This document shows positions 1-10,450 of a stretch of DNA of 64,000 nucleotides, piece by piece. Position 1 is the stretch's first letter, and the number at the start of each line of letters is the position of its first letter. The DNA comes from Cristatella mucedo (lineage: Eukaryota; Bryozoa; Phylactolaemata; Cristatellidae): positions 994,501 through 1,058,500 of the forward strand of contig WPIO01000092.1 of the NCBI GenBank assembly GCA_009760855.2, read 5' to 3'. The notes beneath the pieces were generated by a model that saw only the letters and a program-made list of their open reading frames with translations, had not been told where the DNA came from and did no database searches. The position numbers were made by a program, and so were the translations under genes.

Positions 1-641
1 CGGAACACCCCATTGGTGACCTGATTAGTGTTGTGACAAGACTGCAACTGCCATCGAAAGCTTGCATGGCCTTCGTTCCATCCCTTATGCTAAGAAACCC
101 TCATATCGCACCAGGTGGACAATTTTATGGACCCGCATCAATAGGTGCAAAAATGACCCATTTGTCGTTGAGCTTCGGCAGAGCCTCATTTGAAGGCTTT
201 CTCTTACCTATGATCCAGGTGAACGTTTGAAAAAGTCGGAATTTGAGGGGCGTGCAGCACGAAAGGGGCTGCCGCCGGGTTTTAGCTCCCGTCAGCACGT
301 GCACGGCCGTGTACCCTGGGGTCTTCTGTATGGGCTGCCATGATCATGCAAGGGCGCACTCGGCCCCTCTTTGGCGATTACCAAGGCTTTCCAGGCTTTG
401 CTCCTGTCGGGTCCCTTTGTTTTTGTTGGTACCTTTCGAAGGCTCCTTACTTTGCGTTAGCTGGCTTCGTAGCTTCATTTACTTGCTGCGCCAACTGCTG
501 GCTCTCTTGCCTTTTTGTTCATTTCGCTCCATTGCTGGACAGTGCAGTGCCTGAAGTGCTCTGTCGTTCGGCTCGTGCGTTCTTGCGGTTCGTTGCATCG
601 CCCCCTTCCCCAGTCTCTGTGCACACATTTCGTAAATGCAG

Positions 642-723
642 CTACCATACTATATCGACGGAGACTTGAAGCTGACCGAAAGCAACGCCATCCTGTATCA
701 TCTGGGCCGGAAGCATGACCTCG
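642..723 (+). CDS. GSTM-like: GST gene A exon 4
   Basis: 82 nt after acceptor AG at 640-641; donor GTAGGT begins at 724. It ends after the first base of Val87. It encodes [18 protein letters not shown] and continues to RKHDL, the G-site strand-loop-helix of the thioredoxin-like domain. Confidence 0.93.
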
Positions 724-1545
724 GTAGGTGCACGTCGCTGCCGGCTCGCTGATCTGCCACTTGGCACCGGTCCTGGCTGGCGCCCGCCCGTGCTCGGGAC
801 GAGCTGAAAAACGTCGCCAGCGTTCGTTCGGTCGGTTTTCGTTCAGTCGGCGGCACTGAGCACGAGAAGGCTGTCAACGACATGCTGATGAGCATGCAGA
901 TAGATCTCCGAAGGGACCTCGTCAGCATTGCATACAACCCCAACTTTGTAAGTTGCCGAGTGCCAAGGCAGCTGCTGGTTCCGGATGGCACAAGTAGCAG
1001 GGCAGCGTTCGGTGTGTGCCTCCCCTTCCGTCCCGTCCCCTCCTCTCCCCGTCCCCTCCTCTTCGTGTGAGACACACCACGCTCTACTTTTGTTTTTGAG
1101 AGAGCTCTGCCATAAGCCAGCTGCTATTGAACCGCGCTTTCTTTGCACACAGGAGACCCTCAAAGTGGACTTTCTGAATAATGCACCTGCAAAGTTCAAG
1201 CTGCTTTCCGGCTTTCTCGGCGAAAAGAAGTGGTTTGCCGGTGACAAGGTGATTCTCACGTCGTTCACAGCTTGCTTGTGAGCAGCTTGTGGTGCAAGTA
1301 ACAACAGTGTAGTTCCAGTCCTGAAGCAAGAGAGTTCTTCAGGGGGGGGGTAGGCAGCCTCTTAACTCTTCAGCTGTCTCCGGCTGCGTGTGCTCACCAG
1401 CGATCGAGCAGCTCTGTTCGAGCCGACGCCTGTTTTGCCGACGGGCATGCTTGATACCTGCATTGACCTCGGCAGCTCGACCCCCTTGCTGTTCAGCCAG
1501 TGCTGGTGGATAGAGCTGAGTGCTAGTGCTTGGAGCGTGCACCGA

Positions 1546-1620
<75 letters not shown>

Positions 1621-3094
1621 TCAGTGTGCTGGTTGAGCCCCTGCACCACCCGCTACCCCTCTCCGTCTGCCGAGCTGTCACCCGTGCAGCTTGCATTCTG
1701 AGCTCCCATCTTTTTTTTGTAGCTGACCACCAGCGACTTCTGTCTGTACGAGCTGCTGGACATTCACAGGATTCTGGAACCGTCTCTGGTTACTGACAAC
1801 CCGAACCTGGTGGCGTATTGCGAGCGTTTCCAGGTAGGCTGGAAATTTTGCTATACTGCTGAGCTGCTCTGTCTTGTGCCAGTGTGCACTGGTTGGGTGA
1901 CAGTGCTGAAGCCATTATCGCATGCCAGTGTTACAACGGTGTCCCATATTGCTGATTTAAGAATGTATGGATTACGGTAGTAGCAAGGAATGGCTGGAAA
2001 GGAAGTGCGAGAATCGGCAGTTGAGGCAGCAGCATCATTGCACATGAGCTGTGGAGCGAGTTCTGCTAAATAGAGCAAAGCTGCATATGTTGTCAATGGT
2101 CTTCATACGAAGTAATACGTGGCTTATTTATTTTTCAAGAGGACCTGGGCATAGACTAAAATGATTCACCTAGGCAATGAAGGAGCTAAGCTTCGGTGAG
2201 CGCTTCAGGTTAGGCTTGTCTACCCTGGCTCGTATCTGCCGTTGAATCGTACGTATAGTTCTTGTAGCTCAGATAGCAAAGAGCTCAGGTTTCTGGCTTT
2301 TTCTAATGTGTATACGATCAGCTACATTAAATAATTTATATGTCGTTTATTAGGGTTCTGAAAGAACTAAATCTGCCTAGATCCTTTACATTTAGCTTCT
2401 TAGGACTAGCCTTGAGAGGACCGGATAAAGATTTATCCTTTGCTTGCAAGTGTGTTGAGTCCCACCGATTCCGTGAGTACACGAGCATGTTTACTTGGTG
2501 CATGGGCTGTCTTAGGGAAAAGCTTGTCAACGACCTGATGGCCAATATCCTGTGAATTCGACTCTAATGACTTGTTGATCCGAAGGACCCAGCTGATGTG
2601 CAGTTTTTGCCAAGAGGGATCAGCTCTTTGTAGGACTTGTCTTGGACTCGTGGCAGAGCAGAGGTCCTCCCTGCATGGATCTGTAGAACTGGGGCAACGC
2701 TAGTATTTTCATGGTCCAGTCTTATAAAGTAGCCTCTTCGACACTAGAGACATGCTAATAAGCACACGTTGGCTGTTATGAGTTTATGATACTTTGACTG
2801 GCAAGTCCACTATTGTTGCCGTCTAGTATCAATACTAGGGCATTGCATAATTTGTTATGGTAGGTAGCCCAGCTATGAATCTGTAGATGCATCACTGTTC
2901 CTAGCTATTCTGGTTATTGGTTTCGCCTGATTGTGCAAACATTAGAATGGGGCAGCCCATTAGCGAATGTACTTGCTTTGGTCATGCGGTTATCTTTATT
3001 GTAGGAGCTTCCTGGCGTCAAAGAGTACCTTGCTACCCCTGCTGGTAGCTCCTTGCCACTGAACAATAAGATTGCCAAGTGGGGAAATGCCTAG
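642..3094 (+). CDS. GSTM-like: Mu-class glutathione S-transferase gene A (partial, exons 4-8)
   Basis: Cytosolic GST that should conjugate glutathione to electrophiles as a homodimer. Coding exons are 642-723, 847-947, 1153-1248, 1723-1833 and 3005-3094 (82, 101, 96, 111 and 90 nt), joined at GT-AG sites with phases that agree. Exon 4 carries the glutathione-site strand and the TESNAIL motif. The later exons form the all-helical C-terminal domain, including AYNPNF, WFAGDK and the N-capping box TTSD. The C-terminus reads KIAKWGNA and then TAG. Exons 1-3 lie left of the window: bases 1-641 align with intron 3 of gene B. No frameshift or stop interrupts the visible exons, so it looks functional. 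The class assignment rests on exon sizes and motifs and is firm; orthology to a particular vertebrate GSTM is not implied. Confidence 0.92.
847..947 (+). CDS. GSTM-like: GST gene A exon 5
   Basis: 101 nt, acceptor TTCAG and donor GTAAGT. It completes Val87 and ends AYNPNF. The Tyr of AYNPNF aligns with mu-class Tyr115/116, known to assist some substrates, and the Asp after QI aligns with Asp105/106. Confidence 0.93.
1153..1248 (+). CDS. GSTM-like: GST gene A exon 6
   Basis: 96 nt, phase 0 at both ends, acceptor CACACAG and donor GTGATT. It encodes [18 protein letters not shown] and on to [12 protein letters not shown], where WFAGD is the conserved GST C-domain motif. Confidence 0.93.
1549..1614 (+). 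repeat. (TC)n microsatellite in gene A intron 6
   Basis: About 33 TC units. Intron 6 of gene B has a shorter TC run at 29115-29141 at the homologous place; gene C's shorter intron 6 has none. Confidence 0.95.
1723..1833 (+). CDS. GSTM-like: GST gene A exon 7
   Basis: 111 nt after a T-rich acceptor; donor GTAGGC. It encodes [20 protein letters not shown] and on to AYCERFQ. TTSD is the S/T-x-x-D N-capping box that GSTs need for folding. Confidence 0.93.
3005..3094 (+). CDS. GSTM-like: GST gene A exon 8 with stop
   Basis: 90 nt after acceptor TGTAG, 29 codons plus TAG. It starts [11 protein letters not shown], while genes B and C start ALPGVREYLAT. The tail KIAKWGNA matches the mu-class C-terminal pattern. 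Confidence 0.93.
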   Translation, partial: ELPGVKEYLATPAGSSLPLNNKIAKWGNA

Positions 3095-3169
3095 ATTGCT
3101 GCTCGTCGTTGCAGTGCTTGGTTGTGATTCGTAGTTGTGTTAAGGACGATGGCATCACTGCAACATATA

Positions 3170-3175
3170 AATAAA
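3170..3175 (+). promoter_or_regulatory. Poly(A) signal AATAAA of GST gene A
   Basis: AATAAA 76 nt after the stop codon. Genes B and C have the hexamer at nearly the same distance in homologous flank. Confidence 0.75.
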
Positions 3176-3282
3176 ACTATGCATGATGGTCTTGAGCTGT
3201 TTTTGCATCTCGTGATGAGATATGCTTGCCTATGATATTAAAAGCATGTAAGATCAGCTTATCCAACTGCCTAATTTACACG

Positions 3283-3412
3283 GCTACCTTTATGTACCAG
3301 CAAAACGGGCCTAGCAGCTATCTCGTCCTACTTGTGTTAGGCAATAGAGAATTGCCTGCCGCAGGAATTTAACCCGTGGTCAGGTTCGTGAAGTGTGAAC
3401 ACCTTATCCTTA
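3283..3412 (-). mobile_element. Old SINE1-related remnant in 3' flank of gene A
   Basis: Degenerate reverse-oriented SINE1-like sequence. The same remnant lies at 32488-32613 after gene B and 58218-58340 after gene C, so it predates the duplications. Confidence 0.5.
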
Positions 3413-3659
3413 GATAAAGAAAGGGGGCCAAGTGAAGGTCAACTAAGTCAGCAGTCTCGTTTATATACCGATGTTGCCTTCGTGGCTATCTCTCAGGCTT
3501 GTTGCAGTGGGCAATTATGCAGTGCCTGTTTCAGGGCTCACGCCATGTCTCAGCCCGGCCGTAAGGTAGTAGCACTGAGCGACTCGTGTCGTGAGAAGCC
3601 AATCCTGCTGCACGTAGTTAATTTCGGCCGAACCTGGCACAGTGGAAGGGGTTAGCAGT

Positions 3660-4164
3660 TCGTGCCTCAGTCTTGTTTTTTTTTATCCAGTAGCATGGAA
3701 CTCTGTATTGACCTATGCAAGGGGCATTAGATCAAGTGTACGTGGGGCATTAGCCGGTCTTGACTTAATTTTATTTGTATGATGTTCACATCCAAGTAGA
3801 CTTGGCTGAAAGTTATGTCAGCCACCTGTGATCCGGTAAAGCTTAAATAAGTATGTCTAGGTATTTATTTCTCACACTACTGTCAAGGTTTGTCGAGGTT
3901 TTCAGTTTATTGATTGATAATTGAATTTAGCATAGGACCTAGAACGAAAAATGTCTGAAAACTATCATTTTTAATAGCCTGAATTTAAGAAATGCTATTT
4001 TAGGGAAGGTGTCTTAATCGGATGCCTTTTTCACATTTTTAAGCATTGATATTTCTTGTATAATTATTCTTGTTAGTCCATTCCATTTAGATTCGCAGGG
4101 CGTGACGATTTTTAGTTGGCAATTAGGATAGTGTGTTCTGCAGCTCACTCTTAAAAAACCCAAG
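3660..4164. other. Intergenic, nothing recognised
   Basis: AT-rich sequence without exon-like frames. The part before 3660 still aligns with the 3' flanks of genes B and C. Confidence 0.5.
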
Positions 4165-4998
4165 TTGCATTTGGTGATGTGCGACCATCACCACGTGCTT
4201 GAAATTTATGTTTTTGACAGCTGCCTTAATTTTAAAACAATTCAGAAGACTGCTTCTACAGCGAGCCATTACGTCTGATCCCTTTCTAAGATTAGGAGCT
4301 GTCTTCCACAGTGGCTTGCAAAATTTAACTGGCTCCTTAGTTCTGTCTCAGCTTGATTATTGTAATTCTCCTTTGGCTGGGCTACCCAAAAAAAGCAACT
4401 AGGCAACCGCAGCTGGCTATGAATATGGCTAAGGCTAGTCTTCAAGTCCCAGAGGTTTGAGCACGTGTCTCCTTTGCTAAAAGAGCTAAGATGGATGCCG
4501 GTTGACCTACGGATTCAGAGCAAGGTTTTTATGCTGACCCACAAGGCTCGCCACGGCTTGGCTGCTTTGTACCTAGCTGAACTGCTGCATCAGATTCAGC
4601 CTGTTCGCGCCCTCAGGTCCTGTGTGGACAATAAATTAGCTGTTCCATTCCTCCGCTTAAAGACCGTTGGCGACAGAAGCTTTAGCTCTGCAGGTGCTGG
4701 GCTGTGGAACTCGCTTCCAAAATTCTTACACAACGACAACTACTCTTTTGCTGCCGACTATGGCTCATCGTTTTCAGCGGTCCTGAGCTGCTACTTCCAG
4801 GCTACTCACTACCTCAACGGCTCTCCTGACTCTGCTATGCTTCCCACTTTTTCTTTGTTGCATGAGACGAAGTCTGTTGGCTACCGAATGCATACCGAAA
4901 GCTGCTTAGGCTGTGTGTATGCTATACAAAACTCCCTACAACACCCACAAAGTCTCTATGGCTTTGTGGAGTTACAGGCGAGATACATTACATTTAGA
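4165..4998 (+). mobile_element. LINE family B, 5'-truncated copy
   Basis: Three-prime part of a non-LTR retrotransposon reverse-transcriptase frame. A frame at 4465-5034 holds the C-terminal block with LKELRWMPVDLRIQSK, FLRLKTVGDRSFSSAG and LWNSLPKFL. Upstream is LVLSQLDYCNSPLAGLPKK, with frame breaks between. The 3' end carries the family tail with ATTACATTT. It should be inactive. Confidence 0.85.
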
Positions 4999-5009
4999 TG
5001 GCACATTAT

Positions 5010-6190
5010 ACCTGATGTTCGTGTCAGCATTTAAGAGAATAAGTGGTTTTTCACTCTGGAGAATTGTTTATAGTGCACTTTGGCTTTTAGTGGCCTTGCT
5101 GTAGCCAGAGATTTTATCTGCCAAAACAGAAAATAGGAAGCATAGCTTAGTCAGAAATGTAGTCGAAGACGTGAGTAGCGTGGAAGTAGCAGCATATGCC
5201 GTTAGAAGTATTGTTGAATGTCCACAGCCCACGACCTGCAGAAACAGCTTTTGTCGTCAACGGTTTTTAGGCGAAAGAATGCAACAGCTACTATACTAAG
5301 AACAATAGAAGGTGTAGCAGTTCAACTAGGTGTGAATGAGCCAAGAAATGGCTGAACTTGTATGTCAGTCAGTTTTTTAGCATGTTTTGTATTGAAATTT
5401 GGAAGCGTTTTTGACGTTTACTTTTAGGGAGCATTTTTTTACCATTGGCGAGATCTTTTCCCGAGGCTTTATATTTTTGGAAAGGTATAGCTGGGACAGC
5501 TAGAGGTACAAAGTTATGACAAGTTCAAATGCTGACTATACTGTTGGCCCCTGTCCTGCTGAAATCAGGAATAGCCGTGTCTGGTGAGATGCAGTGTAAA
5601 CGCTGCAGTCGTTTGGGAAAAGCTCAGCAGCTCATTCCTCGATCTTCGTTTTTCGTGAGCATGCTTGCACTTTATATATAGGTATAGGTCATCAATCTAG
5701 ACAGTTTGCATGCCTTGTGCATATGTATGTTCGTGTAGACACATGGCTAATCACTAAAGCCGGTCAATAGCACCGACACCTCGGTATTGGTTCACGGTAA
5801 TGCAAGTGGTGACAGCATAACGGACCAGAAAATATCCTCGTGGATGAGTTACTTTGGCATTTAGGGAATCACTTTCGTTTCTTACATTTTGCTAGCAACA
5901 GTGGCAGCAAGACGGTGCTTTCTGTTGGCAGTGTTGCCTAGTTGAATAGGAATCTGTACATCGTGCTACTTACAAGAAGCTAAAAAGGAGAATGACAGAC
6001 CTAAAGTGTAGACTGCGGTCACTTTAAGCTTTCTCGAAGCTGCTGCTTCACCTAGCAGTTCGCTGAATGCTCGCCTTTGAGCACTTAAATTGTGTGCAAC
6101 CTGCAGGGGGTGGGGGGAGGTTATGAGGGTATCAACGATCGACCTCATACACGACCAAGTACACACTACCGGAAGTGCAGCAGCAACAGG
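5010..6190. other. Intergenic, mostly unrecognised
   Basis: No gene-like frame. About 5518-5630 aligns by eye with 60110-60222 in the 3' flank of gene C, both containing a CCTGCTGAA block, so it belongs either to the duplicated unit or to an unnamed repeat. Confidence 0.4.
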
Positions 6191-6244
6191 TCTTCGTCAT
6201 GGCAGTTGAGGTACGAATCGTGCGTCCGCGTGTGGCTAAGTTGA

Positions 6245-6403
6245 TATAGGCATAGCCTCGGGTTTCGCGAAGTCGATCTGCTGATCTATTACGTCTGCGA
6301 CCGAGTGGGCCTCGACTTCAGCCTTGCCAGGCTGGAGAAAGCAGTCAACGCCCTTACGGAGGTTCAGCAGCTGATGGCGGCTTCTGTGATGCCCCAGAAC
6401 TGA
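6245..6403 (+). CDS. Unassigned exon-like open frame
   Basis: A frame without an ATG, opening after a TGA near 6244, reads RHSLGFREVDLLIYYVCDRV, then GLDFSLARLEKAVNALTEVQ, then QLMAASVMPQN and a TGA at 6401-6403. The amphipathic Leu/Ala-rich composition looks like real helical protein rather than chance. A short ATG frame, MAVE followed by GTACGA, lies just upstream at 6199-6210, but no acceptor joins it in phase. I do not recognise the family. It may be a terminal exon of a small unknown gene or a processed-gene remnant. Confidence 0.3.
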   Translation, partial: YRHSLGFREVDLLIYYVCDRVGLDFSLARLEKAVNALTEVQQLMAASVMPQN

Positions 6404-6419
6404 AGTGTTGGAGGCTTCG

Positions 6420-7646
6420 TTGGTTTCGTAGTGTTGGCTTAGCTAGTAGTAGTAATATGCTGCTCCATGCGATAAGCTGTAGTATTTCCGTATCGCACTC
6501 ATAGTTGCTGTCTTTTGCAAATTCACTAAGAATGGTTGCGAGTCCAAGGAGCCTCCCCCTGAATTGTGTATTGAAGCTCGGATGGCTTGACCGCAGGAAG
6601 TCGCGTTAAGCCGAGTTCCGGTCGATATAGCTTAATTAGAGTGAATAACGATGGATTGCAGTAATTGCTTCGGCGGTGCGACCGTCTAAACTGCGACTGG
6701 GCCAGCCTCCGACCATTCACATAATGAGGCACTGACGTTGCAGCAATGCAAGCAGCTCAAGACGATAGCATTAGAACAGCTGAGAAACGTTGATTCGAAG
6801 GGGCGATTCCCGATCGAAGCAACCACTCCCAGTTGGTGCAGAGGCTGGGAGTGGTTGCTTTCTGGCACAGAGGCTGTGGCAGAAAGCGGCGACGAGAGGC
6901 GCGAACGTGCGAAACGGCGCAGCACGCTAGATTGAATATGCTGTCTCGATTTTATGCTATCTTCCCGATTACTCATATTTTTAGCACGAATGACCTAATT
7001 GGGGATCTTATTCAGACTGCAATGTGTATAATTGTTTGCATCCGGAATCGTCTGTTTATTCCGAAACTGAATTCAAATTTGAGCTATCCCCAGGAAAATA
7101 ATTTTCTAGCCCCAGTTGCTGAAATTTCATTCCTAACTTATCGTTCATAGAATGCTGCAACAGAAAAACATTTGACATTCTCTACAGGTTTCACCACTGC
7201 CGAAGCACAATGTGCACCCTCGCCAAAGAGCCTCTGGCTTTGTACAAATATTAAACTAGCTAGGCTTACCGAGCACGAGCTTATTAAACATAAGAAAGAT
7301 TAGGACTGACTGTCCTTGGAGAGGCATGGGAGGACTGTTGTATATTGCACTATTCTATCCTGGCAAAGGCAAAATCTCGTTTGAATACATCAAAATATTC
7401 CTGAATCTTACGGGCGCGACCCAAAAATGCTGATGTCCAATGATAACCTAATGATGACCAGCGACCTCTTCCTTGAACGCTCTCAGGTAAGGTCCTTATA
7501 CACTTATCCCCATGGTGAACTAAGAGATGGTTTTTCTAGATTTTTACGACCTACATGGATAAGGTTGCCTAATTCATCGTTTAGGTACCATGATTGTCAC
7601 CACACTCCTCTCCCTTGGTAATATCCCCACATAACTACTCAGTCCT
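6420..7646. other. Intergenic, nothing recognised apart from a hairpin
   Basis: Apart from the 6817-6860 hairpin, I see no conserved motif, LINE or SINE sequence here. Confidence 0.4.
6817..6860. repeat. Perfect hairpin, 16-bp arms
   Basis: AAGCAACCACTCCCAG at 6817-6832 is exactly complementary to 6845-6860, with a 12-nt loop between them. The role is unknown. Confidence 0.85.
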
Positions 7647-7651
7647 ATCCC

Positions 7652-7971
7652 TGTAGTTCGTATGTACGTATGTATGTATTGTGTGCAGGCTCCTCCGATA
7701 AGCCACTGGTGAGCTGTTAGAAGCACCGCCGAGAGGGGCCGGTGCTCAGCTGTGGTCCGCCTGTGATGTGGCATGGACAGAGGCTGCCTTTGTCCTCCCA
7801 CCAACTCACCGGATGAGTTGCGGTTGGGAGGGAGGAGGGAACGCGAATCTGGGAGGAGAGTCGAGTGGGAGAAGGGGCCGGAGGGAGCCGTACGCCCTTC
7901 GGCTCCGTGCGTCGTAATAAACTGTTGGTGGTGGTCATCGGCTGGCTCTCTGCTGTGCGAATCAAACTGCA
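7652..7971 (+). repeat. 5' LTR of LTR-a
   Basis: 320 bp, TGTAGTT...AACTGCA. It has an internal AATAAA near 7916 (the poly(A) signal, in GTAATAAACTG) and CTTCGGCTCC upstream of it. Confidence 0.88.
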
Positions 7972-7995
7972 AGCTGTTTCTCGGCGGTAGCGACT

Positions 7996-9012
7996 GTGGC
8001 CCGTGTAAACAGGCTGCTGAACTTCGAGAGGGAGATCAAGAAAAGTGGCTACGAACCGAGTGAGCGGCACTTGTTTTTGCTCCTTGCGAAGCAGCGGCGT
8101 TGTGCGAGGCGACAGACAGTGAGACTGCGAACGGAGGAGGGCGGCGGCGTCCTCGAGGAAGGCGGCGGCGTCCTCGAGGAAGGCGGCGGCGTCCTCGAGG
8201 AAGGCGGCGGCGTCCTCGAGGAAGGCGGCGGCGTCCTCGAGGAAGGCGGCGGCGTCCTCGAGGAAGGCGGCGGCGTCCTCGAGGAAGGCGGCGGCGTCCT
8301 CGAGGAAGGGCGGCGTCCTCGAGGAAGGCGGCGGCGTCCTCGAGGAAGGCGGCGGCGTCCTCGAGGAAGGCGGCGGCGTCCTCGAGGAAGGCGGCGGCGT
8401 CCTCGAGGAAGGCGGCGGCGTCCTCGAGGAAGGCGGCGGCGTCCTCGAGGAAGGCGGCGGCGTCCTCGAGGAAGGCGGCGGCGTCCTCGAGGAAGGCGGC
8501 GGCGTCCTCGAGGAAGGCGGCGGCGTCCGCGAGTTGGGCGGCGGCGTCCGCGAGTTGGGCGGCGGCGTCCGCGAGTTGGGCGGCGGCGTCCGCGAGTTGG
8601 GCGGCGGCGTCCGCGAGTTGGGCGGCGGCGTCCGCGAGTTGGGCGGCGGCGTCCGCGAGTTGGGCGGCGGCGTCCGCGACGGAGTCGGCGGCGGCCTGCG
8701 ATGGAGTCGGCGTCCGCGACGGAGTCGGCGGCGGCCTGCGACGGAGTCGGCGGCCTGCGATGCAGAGCAAGCCATGACGGTGACGTTGGCCTGCGACCAG
8801 CCGGTGGGCTGCGACGCGGCCCAGGCCGGAGTGTGTGCAGACCGAATAGTCGGCACAGGATGGAGAGACTGGTAAGGCTTGAGAGGCTGCGCAGGCTGGA
8901 GAAGCAGCTACGCATGTCGGAGACGCGACGGCAGAGTCGGCAGAGGCGGATAGACTCGCTCATTGCTGCTCTGTACCTTGCAGCTACATGTGTTGGTGCT
9001 GCAAACTTGTGA
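7996..9012 (+). CDS. Repeat-rich open frame inside LTR-a
   Basis: The interior frame reads RVNRLLNFEREIKKSGYEPS first, then eight GGGVLEE heptads. A 19-nt unit shifts it to RRPRGRR and later RRPRVGR units. It ends in a basic, helix-like stretch (RMERLVRLERLRRLEKQLRM). There is no ATG at its left end; only a GTG is available. Because the array is GC-rich and free of stops, several frames on both strands are open, so the translated frame is uncertain. It could be a degenerate gag-like protein; no zinc knuckle, protease or reverse transcriptase is seen. Confidence 0.35.
   Translation: MARVNRLLNFEREIKKSGYEPSERHLFLLLAKQRRCARRQTVRLRTEEGGGVLEEGGGVLEEGGGVLEEGGGVLEEGGGVLEEGGGVLEEGGGVLEEGGGVLEEGRRPRGRRRRPRGRRRRPRGRRRRPRGRRRRPRGRRRRPRGRRRRPRGRRRRPRGRRRRPRGRRRRPRGRRRRPRVGRRRPRVGRRRPRVGRRRPRVGRRRPRVGRRRPRVGRRRPRVGRRRPRRSRRRPAMESASATESAAACDGVGGLRCRASHDGDVGLRPAGGLRRGPGRSVCRPNSRHRMERLVRLERLRRLEKQLRMSETRRQSRQRRIDSLIAALYLAATCVGAANL
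8140..8662 (+). repeat. 21-nt minisatellite, two unit types
   Basis: Eighteen units of type A (core GTCCTCGAGGAA) cover 8140-8515: eight full units, one 19-nt unit at 8308-8326, then nine full units. Seven units of type B (core GTCCGCGAGTTG) follow at 8516-8662. Degenerate units continue to about 8760. Each type A unit contains CTCGAG. Confidence 0.95.
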
Positions 9013-9031
9013 CTTTAAGGTCGAGGGGGCG

Positions 9032-9349
9032 TGTAGTTCGTATGTACGTATGTATGCGTTGTATGCAGGCTCCTCCGATAAGCCACTGGTGAGCTGTTAG
9101 AAGCACCAGAGAGGGGCCGGTGCACTGCTGTGGTCCGCCTGTGATGTGGCATGGACAGAGGCTGCCTTTGTCCTCCCACCAACTCACCGGATGAGTTGTG
9201 GTTGGGAGGGAGGAGGGAATGCGAATCTGGGAGGGGAGTCGAGTGAGAGTAGGAGCCGAAGGGAGCCGTGCACCCTTCGGCTCCGTGCGTCGTAATAAAC
9301 TGTTGGTGGAGGTCATCGGCTGGCTCTCTGCTGTGCGAATCAAACTACA
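9032..9349 (+). repeat. 3' LTR of LTR-a
   Basis: 318 bp direct repeat of 7652-7971, ending AACTACA and followed directly by the ATCCC target duplication. Confidence 0.88.
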
Positions 9350-9524
9350 ATCCCCACATAACTGCAGTCAATATTGTGCTGCACCTCAATTTTGGTTATC
9401 AAAGCTCCCTGTTATGAACTGTATTGTCAGATACCTGCTTATGCGATACAAGGACCTCATTCTACCTTGATTTACTTGCACTTGCATTCTACTTATGACC
9501 CTAGCCTCAGGTATTTACAGAGTA

Positions 9525-9625
9525 AAAAAATGTAATAAATATAAAAATATATTACAAAATATAAATATAAAAAAATATATATAATAAAACTATGAAAATA
9601 AAATAATAAATATAAAAATATATTA
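9525..9625. repeat. AT-rich low-complexity tract
   Basis: Runs of AATATAAA and ATATAT without a fixed period. Confidence 0.8.
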
Positions 9626-9765
9626 GCTGACATTGCGGCAGGAGAGCCTCAACGGTTTTCACCCACCTGATTGCAGTCGGTTATATAGAATCTCACACTG
9701 CAGGATTCAAACCCGCAACCTAGGCTGTGAAGAGCAAGCACCTTTCCTAGCACCGATACAAATAC
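9622..9765 (-). mobile_element. Degenerate SINE1 copy
   Basis: Reverse-oriented tRNA-like head with a decayed B box (GGATTCAAACCCGCAACC on the plus strand). Confidence 0.5.
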
Positions 9766-9945
9766 AAGCTTTTTTAAGGACTGTAAACGAGCCTCTAGAG
9801 CTTGAAAAGATGCAGGTTACTTAGCCAAATCGTTGTGCAACTAGAAAAATCACATAACTAGACATGAAATAATAACGGTGAATAAAGCAGAGCATCAAGT
9901 TCAAGAGCGTATGAGGACATGTACACTAATGATGGACTAGATAGA

Positions 9946-10050
9946 TAATAATAATATTGCACTTGATAAAGCGCCCTCAGAGAACTTAATCTCTTTCTAG
10001 GCGCTTTACATTTGCTGCAAAGTGATACGCAATAGAATAGTAAGTAAAAG
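9946..10050 (-). mobile_element. LINE family A 3' end
   Basis: Reverse complement of the family A tail: an AATAAT run, then AAAGCGCCCTCAGAGAACTT, CTAGGCGCTTTACATTTGC and the start of the 3' UTR. Confidence 0.8.
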
Positions 10051-10169
10051 ATACTAGATTTAAAAGCGTAGCTAGGCCCATTATTTGAAATTTCACGGCT
10101 ATTGGGAAGTTTTGGTCAAGCTATGGACCGCCGGAGATGCATGCAGATTTTCATCACTGCAGTGCTTGA

Positions 10170-10450
10170 CTGCAATGCAATTTAATGCATCTTCGACTGT
10201 AACTCCACATGGACTATGCGGGTGTTACCCAGGAGAGCTGTGCCTAGCGAGCTAACGGCCTCAGCGGCTTTCGGTACGCATTTGGTAGCCAACAGATTTC
10301 TCACGCAACGGAGAGAAATGCAGAAGCATAGCTGAGTCGGGAGAGCAGTTGAGGTAGTGAGTAGCATGGAAGTAGCAGCTGACGACGGCTGGAAAGGATG
10401 TGCCATAGTCGGATGCAGGAGAGTAGTTGTCGTTTCGCAAGTCAGTCATG
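10170..10450 (-). mobile_element. LINE family B 3' fragment
   Basis: Minus strand encodes NDNYSPASDYGTSFPAVVSC, YFHATHYLNCSPDSAMLLHF, then the family B tail ending in the short 3' UTR near 10170. Confidence 0.8.

Larger units (their letters stand above)
7652..9349 (+). mobile_element. Non-autonomous LTR retrotransposon 'LTR-a'
   Basis: Two direct LTRs (7652-7971 and 9032-9349) bound a 1060-bp interior. The 5-bp target duplication ATCCC lies at 7647-7651 and 9350-9354. The LTRs start TGTAGTT and end AACTGCA or AACTACA, giving short inverted ends. A purine-rich GAGGGGG precedes the 3' LTR. The interior has no pol: it is an open frame running into a 21-nt tandem array. I see no usual TGG primer-binding site after the 5' LTR. 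The two LTRs are very similar with a few differences, so it is fairly young but not fresh. Confidence 0.88.

Noticed and set aside
1..641. Exons 1-3 of gene A in the first 641 bases
   Set aside because: The sequence aligns with intron 3 of gene B; no GYW or GPEFS coding block is found.
6199..6210. A fourth GST first exon
   Set aside because: GTCTTCGTCATGGC resembles the gene C 5' UTR and start, but the codons after MA do not encode PVLGYW.
7717..8963. Long minus-strand frames over the 21-nt array
   Set aside because: They arise because the repeat unit has no stop codon in any frame. No independent coding signal supports them.
7652..9349. CRISPR array
   Set aside because: The 21-nt units are contiguous without spacers, lie between LTRs, and the window is eukaryotic.
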